DNA of 64,000 bases from Betaproteobacteria bacterium (GCA_016716535.1 JADJWD010000001.1:248001-312000); one strand, 5' to 3'; counted from the stretch's first letter, positions 19,489-29,467 are shown. Translations and numbers: made by a program. Notes: generated from the letters alone by a model not told the origin.

Positions 19489-21341
19489 ACGCCGCCGTCG
19501 CCCTCGCGCAAGCCGGCGCCAATACCGTGAACAGCGCGCCAGCGGCCCGCGCACACGTGCTCGTCGTCGACGACGACGCCGGCGGCCGCCGCCTGACGCG
19601 CGCCACGCTCGCCAAGGCCGGCTTCGCCGTCAGCGAGGCCGGCGACGGCCAGGCGGCGCTGGACGCGATGCGCACCGCGATGCCCGACCTCGTGCTGCTG
19701 GACGTGAGCATGCCGGTGATGGACGGCTTCACCGCCTGCGCCGAGCTGCGCCGGCTGCCCGGCGGCGAACGTGTGCCGGTGGTGATGATGACGGGGCTGG
19801 ACGACACCGCGTCGATCGAACGCGCCTTCGAGGCCGGCGCCACCGACTTCATCACCAAGCCGATCAACTGGGCCGTGCTGCCGCACCGCGTGCGCTACAT
19901 GATGCGCGCCAGCGCCGCGATCAACGAGCTGCAGCAAAACCAGGAGCAGATCCGCCGCCTCGCCTACTACGACCCGCTGACCGGGCTGCCCAACCGCGTG
20001 CTCTTCGTCGAGCAGCTCGAGCGCGCGCTCGCGCAGGCGACGCGCCATCAGCGGCGCCTGGCGGTGATGTTCGTCGACCTGGACAACTTCAAGCGCGTCA
20101 ACGACACGCTCGGCCACCGCGCCGGCGACGAACTGCTGTGCAAGGCCAGCTCGCGGCTGGCCGCGACGCTGCGCACCGCCGACGGGCTGGCGCGGCCGGG
20201 TGGCGACGCGGCGCCGGTGCAGCACAACATCGCGCGCCTGGGCGGCGACGAGTTCATCGTGCTGCTCACCGACGTGCAGCGCCCCGAGCACGTGGCCACC
20301 GTTGCGCAGCGCATGGTGCAGACGCTCGCCGAGCCGATCGTCGTGCAGGGCACCGAGGTCTTCGTCGGCGGCAGCGTCGGCGTCGCCTCGTTCCCCGAGG
20401 ACGGCGTCGACATCGACACGCTGCTGATGAACGCCGACACCGCGATGTACCGCGCCAAGGCGGCCGGGCGCGGCGGCTTCCAGCTCTACGACCGTTCGAT
20501 GAACGCGCGCGCGCTCGACCGGCTGCACATGGAGACGCGGCTGCGCCGCGCGCTCGAGCGCGACGAGTTCGTGCTGCACTACCAGCCGCGTGTCGACGTC
20601 GTCAGCGGCCGCATCGTCGGCGCCGAGGCGCTGATCCGCTGGCAGGACCCGGAGCGCGGCCTGCTGCCGCCGGCCGAGTTCATCCCGCTCGTCGAGGACG
20701 CCGGCCTCGTCATCCCGATCGGCGAATGGGCGATCCAGACGGTGTGCCGGCAAAGCGCCGCCTGGCAGGCCGCCGGCCTGCATCCGGTGCCGGTGGCGGT
20801 GAACCTGGCCTCGACGCACCTGCGCGAGCGCGGCCTGCCGGCGCGCGTGGCGCGCTCGCTGGCCGAGCACGGCGTGCAGGCCGGTTGCCTGGAGATCGAG
20901 GTGACCGAGTCGATCCTGCTGGCCGACCCGGAGCTGTCGGTGCAGATCGCGCAGGAGCTGGCGGCGATGGGCGTCAAGCTGTCGATCGACGACTTCGGCA
21001 CCGGCTACTCGTCGATGGGCTACCTGAAGAAGCTGCCGATCGCGGCGCTGAAGATCGACCGCTCGTTCGTGCGCGACCTCGAGACCGACCCCGACGACGC
21101 GGCGATCGTCAGCGCCATCGTGGCGCTGGCGCACAGCCTGAAGCTGAAGGTCGTGGCCGAGGGCGTGGAAACGCCGGCGCAGCTTGCGTTCCTGCAATCG
21201 GTGCGTTGCGACGAGTACCAGGGGTTCCTCACCAGCCGCGCCATCGGCGTGGCCGAGTTCGAGCGGCTGCTGCGCCGGCGCGCGCAGCTCGAGACGCTGT
21301 TCAGCGGCCACGGCGCGCTGGACGCGCTGCCGGTGGAGTAG
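19485..21341 (+). CDS. Response regulator with GGDEF and EAL domains
   Basis: 618 residues. The REC domain has phospho-acceptor Asp73 (LLDVSMPVMDGF). The GGDEF domain carries an intact RLGGDEF (GGDEF at 253-257). The EAL domain keeps Glu381-Ala-Leu (GAEALIRW), ESILL, DDFGTGYSSM and KIDRSF. Both synthesis and hydrolysis of cyclic di-GMP look chemically possible. No RxxD inhibitory site precedes GGDEF. An insertion of about a dozen residues there contains GLARPGGD, which resembles a partial copy of the motif that follows. It is translationally coupled to the hybrid kinase. Confidence 0.95.
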
Positions 21342-21361
21342 CCGAGCAAGGAGCGGACGTC

Positions 21362-22210
21362 GTGGGAGCCGTGCAGGTGCCGTTGGCCGACATCGAAGAC
21401 CCGTTGACCGCGGAGGGCTGGCGCGTCAGCCGGCCCGACGACGAGGGCACGCTGCACGCAGAGATCCTGCGCGAGCTGTGTGAACGGTCGCTGGCGCTGC
21501 ACGTCGGCGGCACCGGCACGCGCGGCGTCGTCGCGACGCTGCAGATGGTCGACCAGGTGCAGCAGCAGTTGCGCCTGGCGTGCCACGACGACGGCATCGC
21601 GGTGGCGCGTGCGCTGCAATCGCGCCCGGTGTGGGCCGCGGCGCTGCTGCGCGGGCTGCGCGTGCAGTTCGTGTTGGCCGCTGCCTGCGCGGTGCGCGAA
21701 GGCGGCATCGTCTCGGTGGCCACCGCCGCCGGCAGCCGGCGCGACACCTTCTCGATCCAGACGAACTGGCCGCGCGAGATCTACCGCACCTCGCGCCGCG
21801 GCGCGCCGCGCGTCGTGCCCGGCGCGGCGGCGGCAAGCCCGGGCGCCCCGGTGCTGCGCCTGCGCGCCGGCCACACGCTGGCGAGCACCCGCAACCTGCG
21901 CGTGCTCGACCTCGCCGAGCTGGGCTGCGCGGTGCTGCTGCCGGCCGGTACGGCGCCGCCCGAGTCCGGCACGCTGCTGCAGCGCGTCGAGCTGGAACTG
22001 GATGGCATGCACGTCATCGTCACCGATGCCCGCGTGCAACACGTCGCCGCCATCGGCCGCAACGCCCACCGCCTCGGCCTCGCGTGGGAGCGCCTGCCCG
22101 AACACGGCCGCCGCGCACTGCGCCAGTGGCTCGCGGAGACCGGCGGCGAGGTCAGCGGCAAGATGAGCGACAAGGCCAGCGGCGAAGCGACAGCGCGCGC
22201 GGCCGCTTGA
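21362..22210 (+). CDS. YcgR-like PilZ-domain flagellar brake protein
   Basis: 282 residues, starting at a GTG with AAGGAG 8 bp upstream; no ATG fits. The N-terminal half resembles the YcgR-N domain and ends in INTNWPREIYR-like sequence leading into the PilZ c-di-GMP site RRGAPR (Arg145, Arg146, Arg150). The second PilZ motif is DLAELG (Asp183), in which the usual Ser is Ala. The tail is Lys/Ala/Ser-rich. YcgR-type proteins bind cyclic di-GMP and slow the flagellar motor. Its place 20 bp after the GGDEF-EAL gene, together with the FliA-like promoter upstream of the operon, fits that role. Confidence 0.8.
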   Translation: MGAVQVPLADIEDPLTAEGWRVSRPDDEGTLHAEILRELCERSLALHVGGTGTRGVVATLQMVDQVQQQLRLACHDDGIAVARALQSRPVWAAALLRGLRVQFVLAAACAVREGGIVSVATAAGSRRDTFSIQTNWPREIYRTSRRGAPRVVPGAAAASPGAPVLRLRAGHTLASTRNLRVLDLAELGCAVLLPAGTAPPESGTLLQRVELELDGMHVIVTDARVQHVAAIGRNAHRLGLAWERLPEHGRRALRQWLAETGGEVSGKMSDKASGEATARAAA

Positions 22211-22257
22211 GAGGGGCTCGAGGAGGACCGTTCGGGTGCTGCACTAGCATCCACCCC

Positions 22258-22878
22258 ATGTCCTCAGCCGCCCTCATGGGCATGCTGCTCGCGTTCATCG
22301 CGCGCCTCATCACCGGAGCGCAGGGCCACTGGCGCGGTTGTCCGCCCAAGGCCGAGCAGCGCATCTACTTCGCCAACCACCAGAGCCACCTCGACTGGGT
22401 GCTCATCTGGGCGGCGCTGCCGCACGACCTGCGTGCCGGCACGCGCCCGATCGCCGCGCGCGACTACTGGACGAAGACGCGCTTCAAGCAGTGGCTGACG
22501 AGCAAGGTGTTCAACGCGGTCTACGTCGCCAGACAGCGCAGCGCCGAGGAAGATCCGCTCGAGCCGCTCGTCGACGCGCTGCGCGCCGGCGACTCACTCG
22601 TCATCTTTCCCGAGGGCACGCGCAGCGCCAAGGGCGAGCCGATGCCGTTCAAGAGCGGCCTTTTTCACCTCGCCGAGCAGTTCCCGCAGGTGCCGCTGGT
22701 GCCGGCGTGGATCGACAACGTGCAGCGCGTGATGCCCAAGGGCGAGGTGGTGCCGGTGCCGATCCTGTGCACGGTGACCTTCGGCGCGCCGATCACGCTC
22801 GCGCCCGGCGAGGACAAGCGCGCTTTCCTCGAACGCGCGCGCGCTGCCGTGCTGGCCGAGCGGCCGCGCGTCGCCTGA
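22258..22878 (+). CDS. 1-acyl-sn-glycerol-3-phosphate acyltransferase-like protein
   Basis: 206 residues, typical PlsC size. Acyltransferase block I is NHQSHLDW (the H-x4-D catalytic dyad) and block III is FPEGTRS, with PLVPAWI as the fourth block. A short N-terminal hydrophobic helix (LMGMLLAFIARLITG) probably anchors it to the inner membrane. The family acylates lysophosphatidate. The CdsA-like gene follows 16 bp downstream, so the two probably act in sequence, phosphatidate then CDP-diacylglycerol, or on a related lipid. Confidence 0.88.
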   Translation: MSSAALMGMLLAFIARLITGAQGHWRGCPPKAEQRIYFANHQSHLDWVLIWAALPHDLRAGTRPIAARDYWTKTRFKQWLTSKVFNAVYVARQRSAEEDPLEPLVDALRAGDSLVIFPEGTRSAKGEPMPFKSGLFHLAEQFPQVPLVPAWIDNVQRVMPKGEVVPVPILCTVTFGAPITLAPGEDKRAFLERARAAVLAERPRVA

Positions 22879-22894
22879 AGCGATCACCGCAACG

Positions 22895-23863
22895 ATGGAA
22901 GCCCTGCGCAGCCTCGACGCCTCGGGCCAGGTGGCGTTGCTGTTCGTCGGGCTGTTCGGCCTGCTCGTCGTGCTCGGCAGCGCCGTCGCGCTGCTGGCGC
23001 TGCGCGCGGTGGCCGACGACGCGGCGCGCGAACGGCGCCGCGCGCTGCAACGCGACGTGCGCGCGCTGTGGCTCGGCGCCGTCGTCTTCTGGCTCGCCTG
23101 GATCGCGGGGCCCGTCGGCGCGACGCTCGCCTTCGGCATCTTCTCGTTTTTGGCGCTGCGCGAGTTCATCACCCTCGTGCACACGCGCCGCGCCGACCAC
23201 CGCGGGCTGATCCTCGCGTTCTTCTTCATCCTGCCGCTGCAGTACGTGATCGTCGGCCTGCGCCGCTTCGACCTCTTCAGCGTCTTCGTGCCGGTCTATG
23301 CGTTCCTCGCGATCCCGGTGGCCAGCGCGCTCGCCGGCGACCCGGGCCGCTTCCTCGAGCGCAACGCGAAGATCCAGTGGGGCATCATGGTCTGCGTGTT
23401 CGGGCTGTCGCATGCGCCGGCGCTGCTGCTCCTGGAGTTCACTGGCTACGAGAACCGCGGCGCCTTCCTCGTCTTCTTCCTCGTCGCCGTCGTCGCCGCC
23501 GCGCAGCTGGTGCAGGAGACGGCCGCGCGGCACCTGCGCCGCCGGCCGGTGGCGCGCCGCATCGACCGCAGCTTCTCGCTGCGCGCTTTCGGCCTGGGCG
23601 TTGCGGCGGCGGCCATCGCGGGCGCGGCGCTCTTCTGGATCACGCCCGTCGACCCGCTGCGCGCCGCGGTGATGGCGGCGGTGGCCGGGGGCTGCGGCAT
23701 GCTGGGCGAACTGGTGATGCGCGCGTTGAAGAAGGACGCGGGCGTGCGCTGGTGGGGCAACCGGCCGTCGGTGACGGGCGCGGTGGGGCTCTTGGATCGC
23801 GTCGCCCCGCTGTGCTTCGCGGCGCCGGTGTTCTTTCACTCGGTGCGCTGGTACTTCGTCTGA
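22895..23863 (+). CDS. Phosphatidate cytidylyltransferase (CdsA)-like membrane protein
   Basis: 322 residues with about eight membrane helices. The C-terminus aligns with the CDP-DAG synthase signature, but the part normally reading PGHGG is altered: after [13 protein letters not shown] comes [14 protein letters not shown]. The Asp of LLDR is kept. This places it with divergent CdsA paralogues such as the YnbB type rather than the housekeeping enzyme, which normally sits by dxr and uppS. It is paired with the upstream plsC-like gene. Activity on a phosphatidate-like lipid is inferred. Confidence 0.8.
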   Translation: MEALRSLDASGQVALLFVGLFGLLVVLGSAVALLALRAVADDAARERRRALQRDVRALWLGAVVFWLAWIAGPVGATLAFGIFSFLALREFITLVHTRRADHRGLILAFFFILPLQYVIVGLRRFDLFSVFVPVYAFLAIPVASALAGDPGRFLERNAKIQWGIMVCVFGLSHAPALLLLEFTGYENRGAFLVFFLVAVVAAAQLVQETAARHLRRRPVARRIDRSFSLRAFGLGVAAAAIAGAALFWITPVDPLRAAVMAAVAGGCGMLGELVMRALKKDAGVRWWGNRPSVTGAVGLLDRVAPLCFAAPVFFHSVRWYFV

Positions 23864-23871
23864 AACGAATC

Positions 23872-24435
23872 ATGGCGACACGCACGCTGCGCATCCTCGG
23901 CATCGACCCCGGCCTGCAACGCACCGGCTTCGGCGTCGTCGAGGCGCACGGCCCGCGACTGGCGTACATCGCCAGCGGCACGATCAGCACCGCCGAAGCG
24001 CCGCGCGGCGAGCTGCCGCGGCGGTTGAAGATCATCTTCGAGGGCGTGTGCGAGGTCGTCGAGCGTTATGCGCCGGACTGCGCCGCCGCCGAGATCGTCT
24101 TCGTCAACGTCAACCCGCAGAGCACGCTGCTGCTCGGCCAGGCGCGCGGCGCGGCGCTCGCCGGGCTCGTGCGCGGCGACCTGCCGGTGGCCGAGTACAC
24201 GGCGCTGCAGATGAAGAAGGCGGTGGTCGGCCACGGCCTGGCCAACAAGGCGCAGGTGCAGGAGATGGTGCGCCGGCTGCTGCGCCTGCCGGCGTTGCCG
24301 GGCAAGGACGCCGCCGACGCGCTGGGCCTGGCGATCGCGCACGCGCACGCCGCCACGGCGCTGGCGACGATCGCCGGCGCCACGCCGCTGGCGCGGCGCG
24401 CGCATGCGCAATACCGCAAAGGGCGGGTGTACTGA
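23872..24435 (+). CDS. ruvC: Holliday junction resolvase RuvC
   Basis: 187 residues. It opens [15 protein letters not shown] with catalytic Asp12. The second acidic residue lies in [12 protein letters not shown] and the C-terminal pair in [17 protein letters not shown]. It resolves Holliday junctions with RuvAB. It lies 8 bp after the CdsA-like gene, and its stop overlaps an upstream possible start of the dienelactone hydrolase. ruvA and ruvB are not in the window. In many Burkholderiales ruvC is adjacent to purH; here it is 14 kb away. Confidence 0.96.
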   Translation: MATRTLRILGIDPGLQRTGFGVVEAHGPRLAYIASGTISTAEAPRGELPRRLKIIFEGVCEVVERYAPDCAAAEIVFVNVNPQSTLLLGQARGAALAGLVRGDLPVAEYTALQMKKAVVGHGLANKAQVQEMVRRLLRLPALPGKDAADALGLAIAHAHAATALATIAGATPLARRAHAQYRKGRVY

Positions 24436-24449
24436 TGGAGGACCCGACG

Positions 24450-25148
24450 ATGACCGACCCCGTGCAACGAAGCTGGATCGACCTCGGCCCCGGCTACGCC
24501 GGCTATCTCGCCTTGCCGCCGGCGGGGCGCGGGCCGGGCTTGCTGGTGCTGCAGGAGATCTTCGGCGTCAACGAGCACATCCGCGCCGTCGCCGACCAGT
24601 ACGCGCTCGATGGCTTCGTCGTGCTGGCGCCCGATCTCTTCTGGCGCCAGGCGCCGCGCGTCGAACTCGGCTATGCCGGCGAGGACATGACGCGCGCCCG
24701 CGCGCTGATGCAGGCCTACACGGCCGAGCAGGCGATCGCCGACCTCGGCACCGCGGCGCGCACGCTGCGCGCCCGGCCCGAGGTCGGCCAAGCGAAGGTC
24801 GGCGCGGTCGGCTACTGCATGGGCGGGCGCATGGCCTTCTTCGCCGCCGCCACGGCGGGCATCGACGCCGCGGTGCCGTACTACGGCGGCGGCATCCACC
24901 TGAACCTTCAACATGCGGCCAACGTGCGCTGCCCGATGCAGTTCCACTACGCCGGCCACGACGAGCACATCCCGCCCGAAGCCGTGGCCGCGGTGCGCGC
25001 CGCGCTGCCGGCCGAGCGCACCGAGGTGCACGTCTACGACGACGCGCAGCACGGCTTCAACTGCTGGGCGCGCGCGTCGTACCACGCACCGAGCGCGGCG
25101 CTGGCGCACGGCAGGGCGTTGAAGTTCCTGGCCGCGGCGCTGTTCTGA
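24450..25148 (+). CDS. Dienelactone hydrolase family protein
   Basis: 232 residues. The catalytic triad is recognisable: Cys123 in GYCMGG (the DLH-type cysteine nucleophile), the Asp in YAGHDEHIPPE and the His in DAQHGFNCW. The family opens lactones such as dienelactone, or hydrolyses other small esters, in the cytoplasm. GGAGGA at 24437-24442 sets the start at 24450; an earlier ATG at 24435 overlaps the ruvC stop but lacks a ribosome site. No other aromatic-degradation gene is adjacent, so the substrate is open. Confidence 0.92.
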   Translation: MTDPVQRSWIDLGPGYAGYLALPPAGRGPGLLVLQEIFGVNEHIRAVADQYALDGFVVLAPDLFWRQAPRVELGYAGEDMTRARALMQAYTAEQAIADLGTAARTLRARPEVGQAKVGAVGYCMGGRMAFFAAATAGIDAAVPYYGGGIHLNLQHAANVRCPMQFHYAGHDEHIPPEAVAAVRAALPAERTEVHVYDDAQHGFNCWARASYHAPSAALAHGRALKFLAAALF

Positions 25149-25170
25149 ACCCCGGCGCCGCCGGCCGCCG

Positions 25171-26028
25171 CTAGCGCTGCACCACCGACGCCGTCGCCCC
25201 CGGCTCCGGCCCGCCGAGCCAGCGCACCGTGTCGCCGATCAGGTGCCCCGAGATGCTGAAGCGCGGCGGGATCTTCGGCAGAGCGTCGAGCGGATACCAG
25301 CGCGCGTCCTCGATCTCGCCGGCCTGCGGGACGATGTCGCCTTCGGCCCAGCGCGCCGTGTAGGCGACCATCAGGCTGTGCGGGAACGGCCAGCTCTGGC
25401 TGCCGAAGTAGCGCAGCTCGCGCACGCGCACGCCCACCTCCTCGGCCACCTCGCGGTGCACACACTCCTCGAGCGACTCGCCGGCCTCGACGAAACCGGC
25501 CAGCGCGCTGTAGACGCCCGGCGCGTAGTGCGGTGAGCGCGCGAGCAGCACCTCGCCTTCACGCCACACCAGCACCATCATCGCCGGGCTGATGCGCGGA
25601 TAGGCTGTGTGCCCGCAGGCCGGGCAGCGGCGCGCGCGCTCGGCCGGCTGCAGCTCGGTGGGCGTACCGCAGACGCCGCAGTGGCGGTGCGCACGGTCCC
25701 ATTCGAGCACCTGCGCGGCGCGGCCGGCCAGCGCCATCAGCGGCTCGCCGAATTGCAGCATCGCCGCGCGCAACGGCACGCGCCGCCAGCCGGTCGGCAG
25801 CTCGGCCAGCGCCAGCGCCCAGCAATCGACGCCCTCGAGCAGGCCAAGATAGTGGCGCCGCTCGCTGCGGCCGAGCCACGGCTCGATCGCCGGCCAAGGC
25901 TGCGGCGCAAACCGCGCCGCCTCGTCGGCCGGCAGCAGCAGTTGCCCTTCGACAAACGCGAAACACCACGCCGCGGCGCTGGTGGTCACGGGCGGTTGCA
26001 CAGCGGGGACGAACAACATGCGCCGCAT
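25171..26028 (-). CDS. nudC: NAD(+)/NADH pyrophosphatase (Nudix, NudC type)
   Basis: 285 residues from the start chosen. The zinc ribbon is HCGVCG...RCPACG and the Nudix box is GFVEAGESLEECVHREVAEEVGV shortened at both ends here to its key residues: Gly, then EECVHREVAEEVG. After the box comes SQSWPFPHSLM, the SQPWPFPxS hallmark that separates NADH/deNADding enzymes from other Nudix proteins. It hydrolyses NAD(H) to NMN(H) and AMP and can remove NAD caps from RNA. The N-terminus is uncertain: ATG codons at 26028 and 26019 are both possible and none has a good ribosome site. Confidence 0.92.
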   Translation of the reverse strand: MRRMLFVPAVQPPVTTSAAAWCFAFVEGQLLLPADEAARFAPQPWPAIEPWLGRSERRHYLGLLEGVDCWALALAELPTGWRRVPLRAAMLQFGEPLMALAGRAAQVLEWDRAHRHCGVCGTPTELQPAERARRCPACGHTAYPRISPAMMVLVWREGEVLLARSPHYAPGVYSALAGFVEAGESLEECVHREVAEEVGVRVRELRYFGSQSWPFPHSLMVAYTARWAEGDIVPQAGEIEDARWYPLDALPKIPPRFSISGHLIGDTVRWLGGPEPGATASVVQR

Positions 26029-26188
26029 TGTGGCGGCGCATGTCCGCCCCGGCTGCAACGGGCTTCATACCGGAGGCGAGGCGCGCCGGCTCGCGAACGT
26101 GGACACTTCCAGCCTTGCACGCGGTTGCCGCGCCATGCCATCACCTGCCATGCCGCGTCGCACCTTTCTCGTCCCGGAGTCACTCGCC

Positions 26189-26851
26189 ATGGACCGTCGC
26201 GTCTTTGTCTTCTCCATCACCGCCGCCGCGCTGCCCGCCTCGCACGCGCTGTCGCAGGCCGACGCCGCCTCGGGCGTGCGCGCTGCGCTCGAACGTGGCG
26301 CCGTTGCCGCCGTCGGCCTGCTCGGGCGCGAGAACGGCTTCCTGAACGACGCGCGCGTGCGCATCCCGCTGCCCGAGGTGCTGGAAGACGCCGCGAAGCT
26401 GCTGAAGGCCACGGGCCAGCGCCGGCGCGTCGACGAACTCGTTACCTCGATGAACCGCGCCGCCGAGCGCGCGGTGCCGATGGCCCGGGGCCTGCTCGTC
26501 GAAGCGGCGCGCCGCATCGGCGTCGACGACGCGATCCGCATCGTGCGCGGCAGCGGCACCTCGGTCACCGAGTACTTCGCCGCGCAGACCCGCGAGCCGC
26601 TCGGCGTGAAGTTCCTGCCGCTGGTCGAGGAGTCGATGAAGAAGGTGTCGCTCGCGACTCGCTACAACGCCTTCGCGAGCAAGGCCGTGGGCTTCGGCCT
26701 GCTGAAAAAGGAAGACGCGAACCTCGAGCAGTACATCACCGGCAAGGCGCTCGATGGCTTGTTCCTGATGATCGGCGAAGAAGAAAAGAAGATCCGCGCC
26801 GACCCCGTGCGCACCGGCAGCCGGCTGCTGCAGGCGGTGTTCGGGCGCTGA
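26189..26851 (+). CDS. DUF4197 family exported protein
   Basis: 220 residues. The N-terminus MDRRVFVFSITAAALPASHALSQA reads as a cleavable signal, here given only to its first 20-odd residues by description: basic start, hydrophobic core, then Ala/Ser-rich cleavage region. The mature protein is the helical DUF4197 domain (GVRAALERGAVAAVGLLG, NGFLNDARVRIPLP, KKVSLATRYNAF). The family is widespread in proteobacteria and has no known function. GGAG stands about 10 bp before the ATG. The 160-bp gap to divergent nudC presumably holds both promoters, though none is clear. Confidence 0.85.
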   Translation: MDRRVFVFSITAAALPASHALSQADAASGVRAALERGAVAAVGLLGRENGFLNDARVRIPLPEVLEDAAKLLKATGQRRRVDELVTSMNRAAERAVPMARGLLVEAARRIGVDDAIRIVRGSGTSVTEYFAAQTREPLGVKFLPLVEESMKKVSLATRYNAFASKAVGFGLLKKEDANLEQYITGKALDGLFLMIGEEEKKIRADPVRTGSRLLQAVFGR

Positions 26852-26892
26852 ACGCCCGCACCGCGCGCGCGGGCGTTGCGCGCGGTGGCAAG

Positions 26893-27192
26893 ATGCCCCG
26901 CGTGAACCAAGGCTTCGGCAGCGAATCGCCCCGCGCGCACGCCCAGAAGACGCATCGGCCCCCGGCGCGGACCCTCGTCGTCATCGAGTCGGCCGGCACG
27001 ACGGTCGCGCGCCTCTTCGACGCGGCGCGTGTGCAGGTCGCCGAGTTCGACGCCGGCACCGAAGAAGCCGCACAGATGATGGCCGGCCTCGTCGCCGAGC
27101 GCGGCGCCGAAGCCAGCGACTGGGACCGCGCCCTCGAAGGCCACAGCCTCGAAGAGCGCCGCGCCGCCGAGATCTACCGACTGGCCGTCTGA
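26893..27192 (+). CDS. Small conserved-looking hypothetical protein
   Basis: 99 residues. After a basic N-terminus (about 25 residues) comes a compact pattern: LVVIESAGTTVARLFDAARV, then an acidic stretch (EFDAGTEEAAQMM) and a C-terminal EERRAAEIYRL. No signal peptide or membrane helix. I recall similar short proteins in related genomes but no function. It starts 41 bp after the DUF4197 gene on the same strand. The start at 26893 has no clear ribosome site. Confidence 0.6.
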   Translation: MPRVNQGFGSESPRAHAQKTHRPPARTLVVIESAGTTVARLFDAARVQVAEFDAGTEEAAQMMAGLVAERGAEASDWDRALEGHSLEERRAAEIYRLAV

Positions 27193-27289
27193 GCGAAGGC
27201 CGAATCGGACCCGCCACCACCGAGGGCCGAAGCGCGCGGACCCCGCGCCGCTACGATCGCGCCCCATCGCGCACTTTGGAGCCCCGTGC

Positions 27290-28006
27290 ATGACTTTGCT
27301 GAACCGCCTCGCCGCCGGCCTGTGTGCCTTGGTTGCCTTGGTCCTCGCCGGCTGCGCCAGCGTCGCCGAAGCGCCGGACATCTTCGCCAGCCGCGAAGTG
27401 CATGCCGCCAGCCGCGACGAGGTGTGGTTCGTCTACCTCGAATCGGGCAAGAAGGGCTTCACCGAGCGCGCGGCGCTCGAAGAGATGCAGCGCGGCCACA
27501 TCGCCAACTTCCAGCGCCTGTTCGGCGAGAAGAAGCTGCTCGCCGCCGGGCCGCTGAAAGACCCGAGCGAGTTCAAGCGCGGCATCGTCATCGCCAAGGC
27601 GCCGTCGCAGCAGGCGCTGGCCGGCTACTTCCAGCCCGACCAGTACGTGCGCGAGGGGTACCTGAAGCTCAACGCAGTGCCGGCGCTGGCCAACCGGCCC
27701 CTCGCCACCGAGGGCATCGACAGCAGCGGCGTCGAGGAAGTGCGCATCGTGCAGCTGATGCGCGGCGAGCGGGCGCTTTCCGCCGGCGACGCCGCGGCGC
27801 AGCGCGCGGCGCTGCAGCGGCTCGTCGATCAGGGCACGTTCGGCGCCTGGTACACGCTGGAAGCCGGGCCGGTGGCCGAGGTGCTGTTCAGCCGCAACCG
27901 CGACGATCGCGCGCTGCAAGCCGCGCTGGCTGGCCTGCCTTCGATCAAGGCCGGCGCGCCGGTGGCGGTGTGGGTGCAGTGGTTTGCGAAGGGGGTGCTT
28001 CGCTAA
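27290..28006 (+). CDS. YciI-like domain lipoprotein
   Basis: 238 residues. The signal peptide ends in a lipobox, LAGC (Cys near residue 21), so a membrane-anchored periplasmic lipoprotein is predicted. Residues about 42-135 resemble a YciI/ferredoxin-like domain (EVWFVYLESGKKG, RGHIANFQRLFGEKKLLAAGP), and the second half has a related alpha/beta pattern. YciI domains are small dimeric folds with unclear roles; a secreted lipoprotein version is less common. The stop overlaps the waaA stop by four bases on the other strand. Confidence 0.75.
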   Translation: MTLLNRLAAGLCALVALVLAGCASVAEAPDIFASREVHAASRDEVWFVYLESGKKGFTERAALEEMQRGHIANFQRLFGEKKLLAAGPLKDPSEFKRGIVIAKAPSQQALAGYFQPDQYVREGYLKLNAVPALANRPLATEGIDSSGVEEVRIVQLMRGERALSAGDAAAQRAALQRLVDQGTFGAWYTLEAGPVAEVLFSRNRDDRALQAALAGLPSIKAGAPVAVWVQWFAKGVLR

Positions 28007-29298
28007 CGCGCCTGCGACGACCGCGTCGTGATCAGCGCCAGCAGCGCCGCGACGACACGTTCGACGGTGCCGCGGTGCGCGGTGGTGAAGGCGAACGCGT
28101 TGCGCACCCAGGCGTCGCGCCGCGGGTCGGCCGCCAGGCGGGCGGCGTGCCGCACGGCCACGGCGATGTTGCCGACGCGCTCGGCGGCGCCGGCGCCGAT
28201 GGCCAGATCGGCGATGTTCTCGTGCTCGCTCGTGTGCGGGCCCATCAGCACCGGGCAGCCGCAGGCCGACGCTTCGATCAGGTTTTGGCCGCCGTGCCGC
28301 GGCTCGAAGCTGCCGCCGAGCAGCGTCACATCGGCCATGCCGTAGTACATCGCCATCTCGCCGGGCTTGTCGCCGAGCCACACGTCGGCGCCGCACACGT
28401 CGGCCGGCGGCAACGCGCCCCAGTTCGAACGGCGCCTGAGCACGAGCCCGCGCTCGCGCACCGCGAAGCCGATCTTCGCCAGCCGCCGCGCGCGGTGCGG
28501 CACGATCACCAACAGCGGCCTTGGCACCGGCAGCGCGCACCAGGCGTCGAGCAGCGGGCCCTCCTCGCCTTCGCGCGTGCCGGCGGCCAGCACGACGTGG
28601 CGCGACGTGGCCTGCCGCCACTCGAGGCCGCGCGCCACCAGCTTCAACGGCGGCTCGACATCGAAGCGCAGATTGCCGAACACGCGCACGTGCTGCGCGC
28701 CGGCGCGCGCCAGGCGCTGCGCGTCGGCGTTGCTCTGCGCCAGCACGAGCAGCAGGCTGCGGTAGCCGGGCGCCAGCAGCGCGCGCCGCCGCTCGACGGC
28801 GCCGAGGTCAGCCGCCGACAGGCGCGCGTTGGCCATCATCATCGGCACGCCGGCGCAGGCGGCGCGGTGCAGCAGGTTCGGCCGCGGCAGGCACTCCATC
28901 AGCACGCCGACGCGCGGCTGGTGGCGGCGGAAGAAGCGCCGCGCCGCGCCCGGCGTGTCGAACGGCAGCCAGGCCTGCGTGTCGCCGGGCTTGAGCAGCG
29001 CGATGCCATCGGCGCGCCCTTCGGCCTCGCCGTGCGTGAGCAGGTAGCGCCAGCTCGGGTTCAGCCGGCGCAGCGCCGCCATCAATACGCCGACCTCCTT
29101 CACCTCGGCGGCCGTCTCGGCGTGCAGCCACAGCGCGCCCGGCTGCGCACGCTTGCCGCCGAACGCCAGCCGCTCGTGCCAGCGCAGCCGCCAGCCGCGG
29201 TGCTCGCGCCCACGCCACCACAAGCGCGCCAGCCACGCCGGCAGCGTCAGCAAAGCCAGCGTCGAATAAGTCCAGCGCGCGAGGGTGGTGGTGATCAA
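28003..29298 (-). CDS. waaA: 3-deoxy-D-manno-octulosonic acid transferase (WaaA/KdtA)
   Basis: About 431 residues from the start chosen. The GT30 opening helix (ARWTYSTLALLTLPAWLARL) is followed by WWRGREHRGWRLRWHERLAFG and WLHAETAAEVKEVG, where the catalytic-base glutamate sits (usually HAVSVGE). The C-terminal GT-B half includes LLGGSFEPRHGGQNLIEAS, ending in the typical HGGQN...EA donor motif. It transfers Kdo to lipid A at the inner membrane. No ATG fits: a TTG at 29298 matches the family start, while an ATG at 29427 would add about 43 non-family residues and crowd the divergent gene. Confidence 0.88.
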   Translation of the reverse strand: MITTTLARWTYSTLALLTLPAWLARLWWRGREHRGWRLRWHERLAFGGKRAQPGALWLHAETAAEVKEVGVLMAALRRLNPSWRYLLTHGEAEGRADGIALLKPGDTQAWLPFDTPGAARRFFRRHQPRVGVLMECLPRPNLLHRAACAGVPMMMANARLSAADLGAVERRRALLAPGYRSLLLVLAQSNADAQRLARAGAQHVRVFGNLRFDVEPPLKLVARGLEWRQATSRHVVLAAGTREGEEGPLLDAWCALPVPRPLLVIVPHRARRLAKIGFAVRERGLVLRRRSNWGALPPADVCGADVWLGDKPGEMAMYYGMADVTLLGGSFEPRHGGQNLIEASACGCPVLMGPHTSEHENIADLAIGAGAAERVGNIAVAVRHAARLAADPRRDAWVRNAFAFTTAHRGTVERVVAALLALITTRSSQAR

Positions 29299-29467
29299 GG
29301 CGGCGGGGGCGACGCGCGCGCCTTGCTTGCCGGATGAGATCGACAGCGCGAGCGTTGCGGGCGGCGATTCTGACCCGCGGGACAACGGCCGGGCAGGCTC
29401 GCATTGACAGGCGCGGCGCGGCGCCAAGAATCACCGCCACCCTCCCTCACCTCCGGGGTCCCTCGCG

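Noticed and set aside
28003..29427. ATG at 29427 as the waaA start
   Set aside because: The added residues do not resemble the family, no ribosome site is present, and it would leave 40 bp for two divergent promoters.
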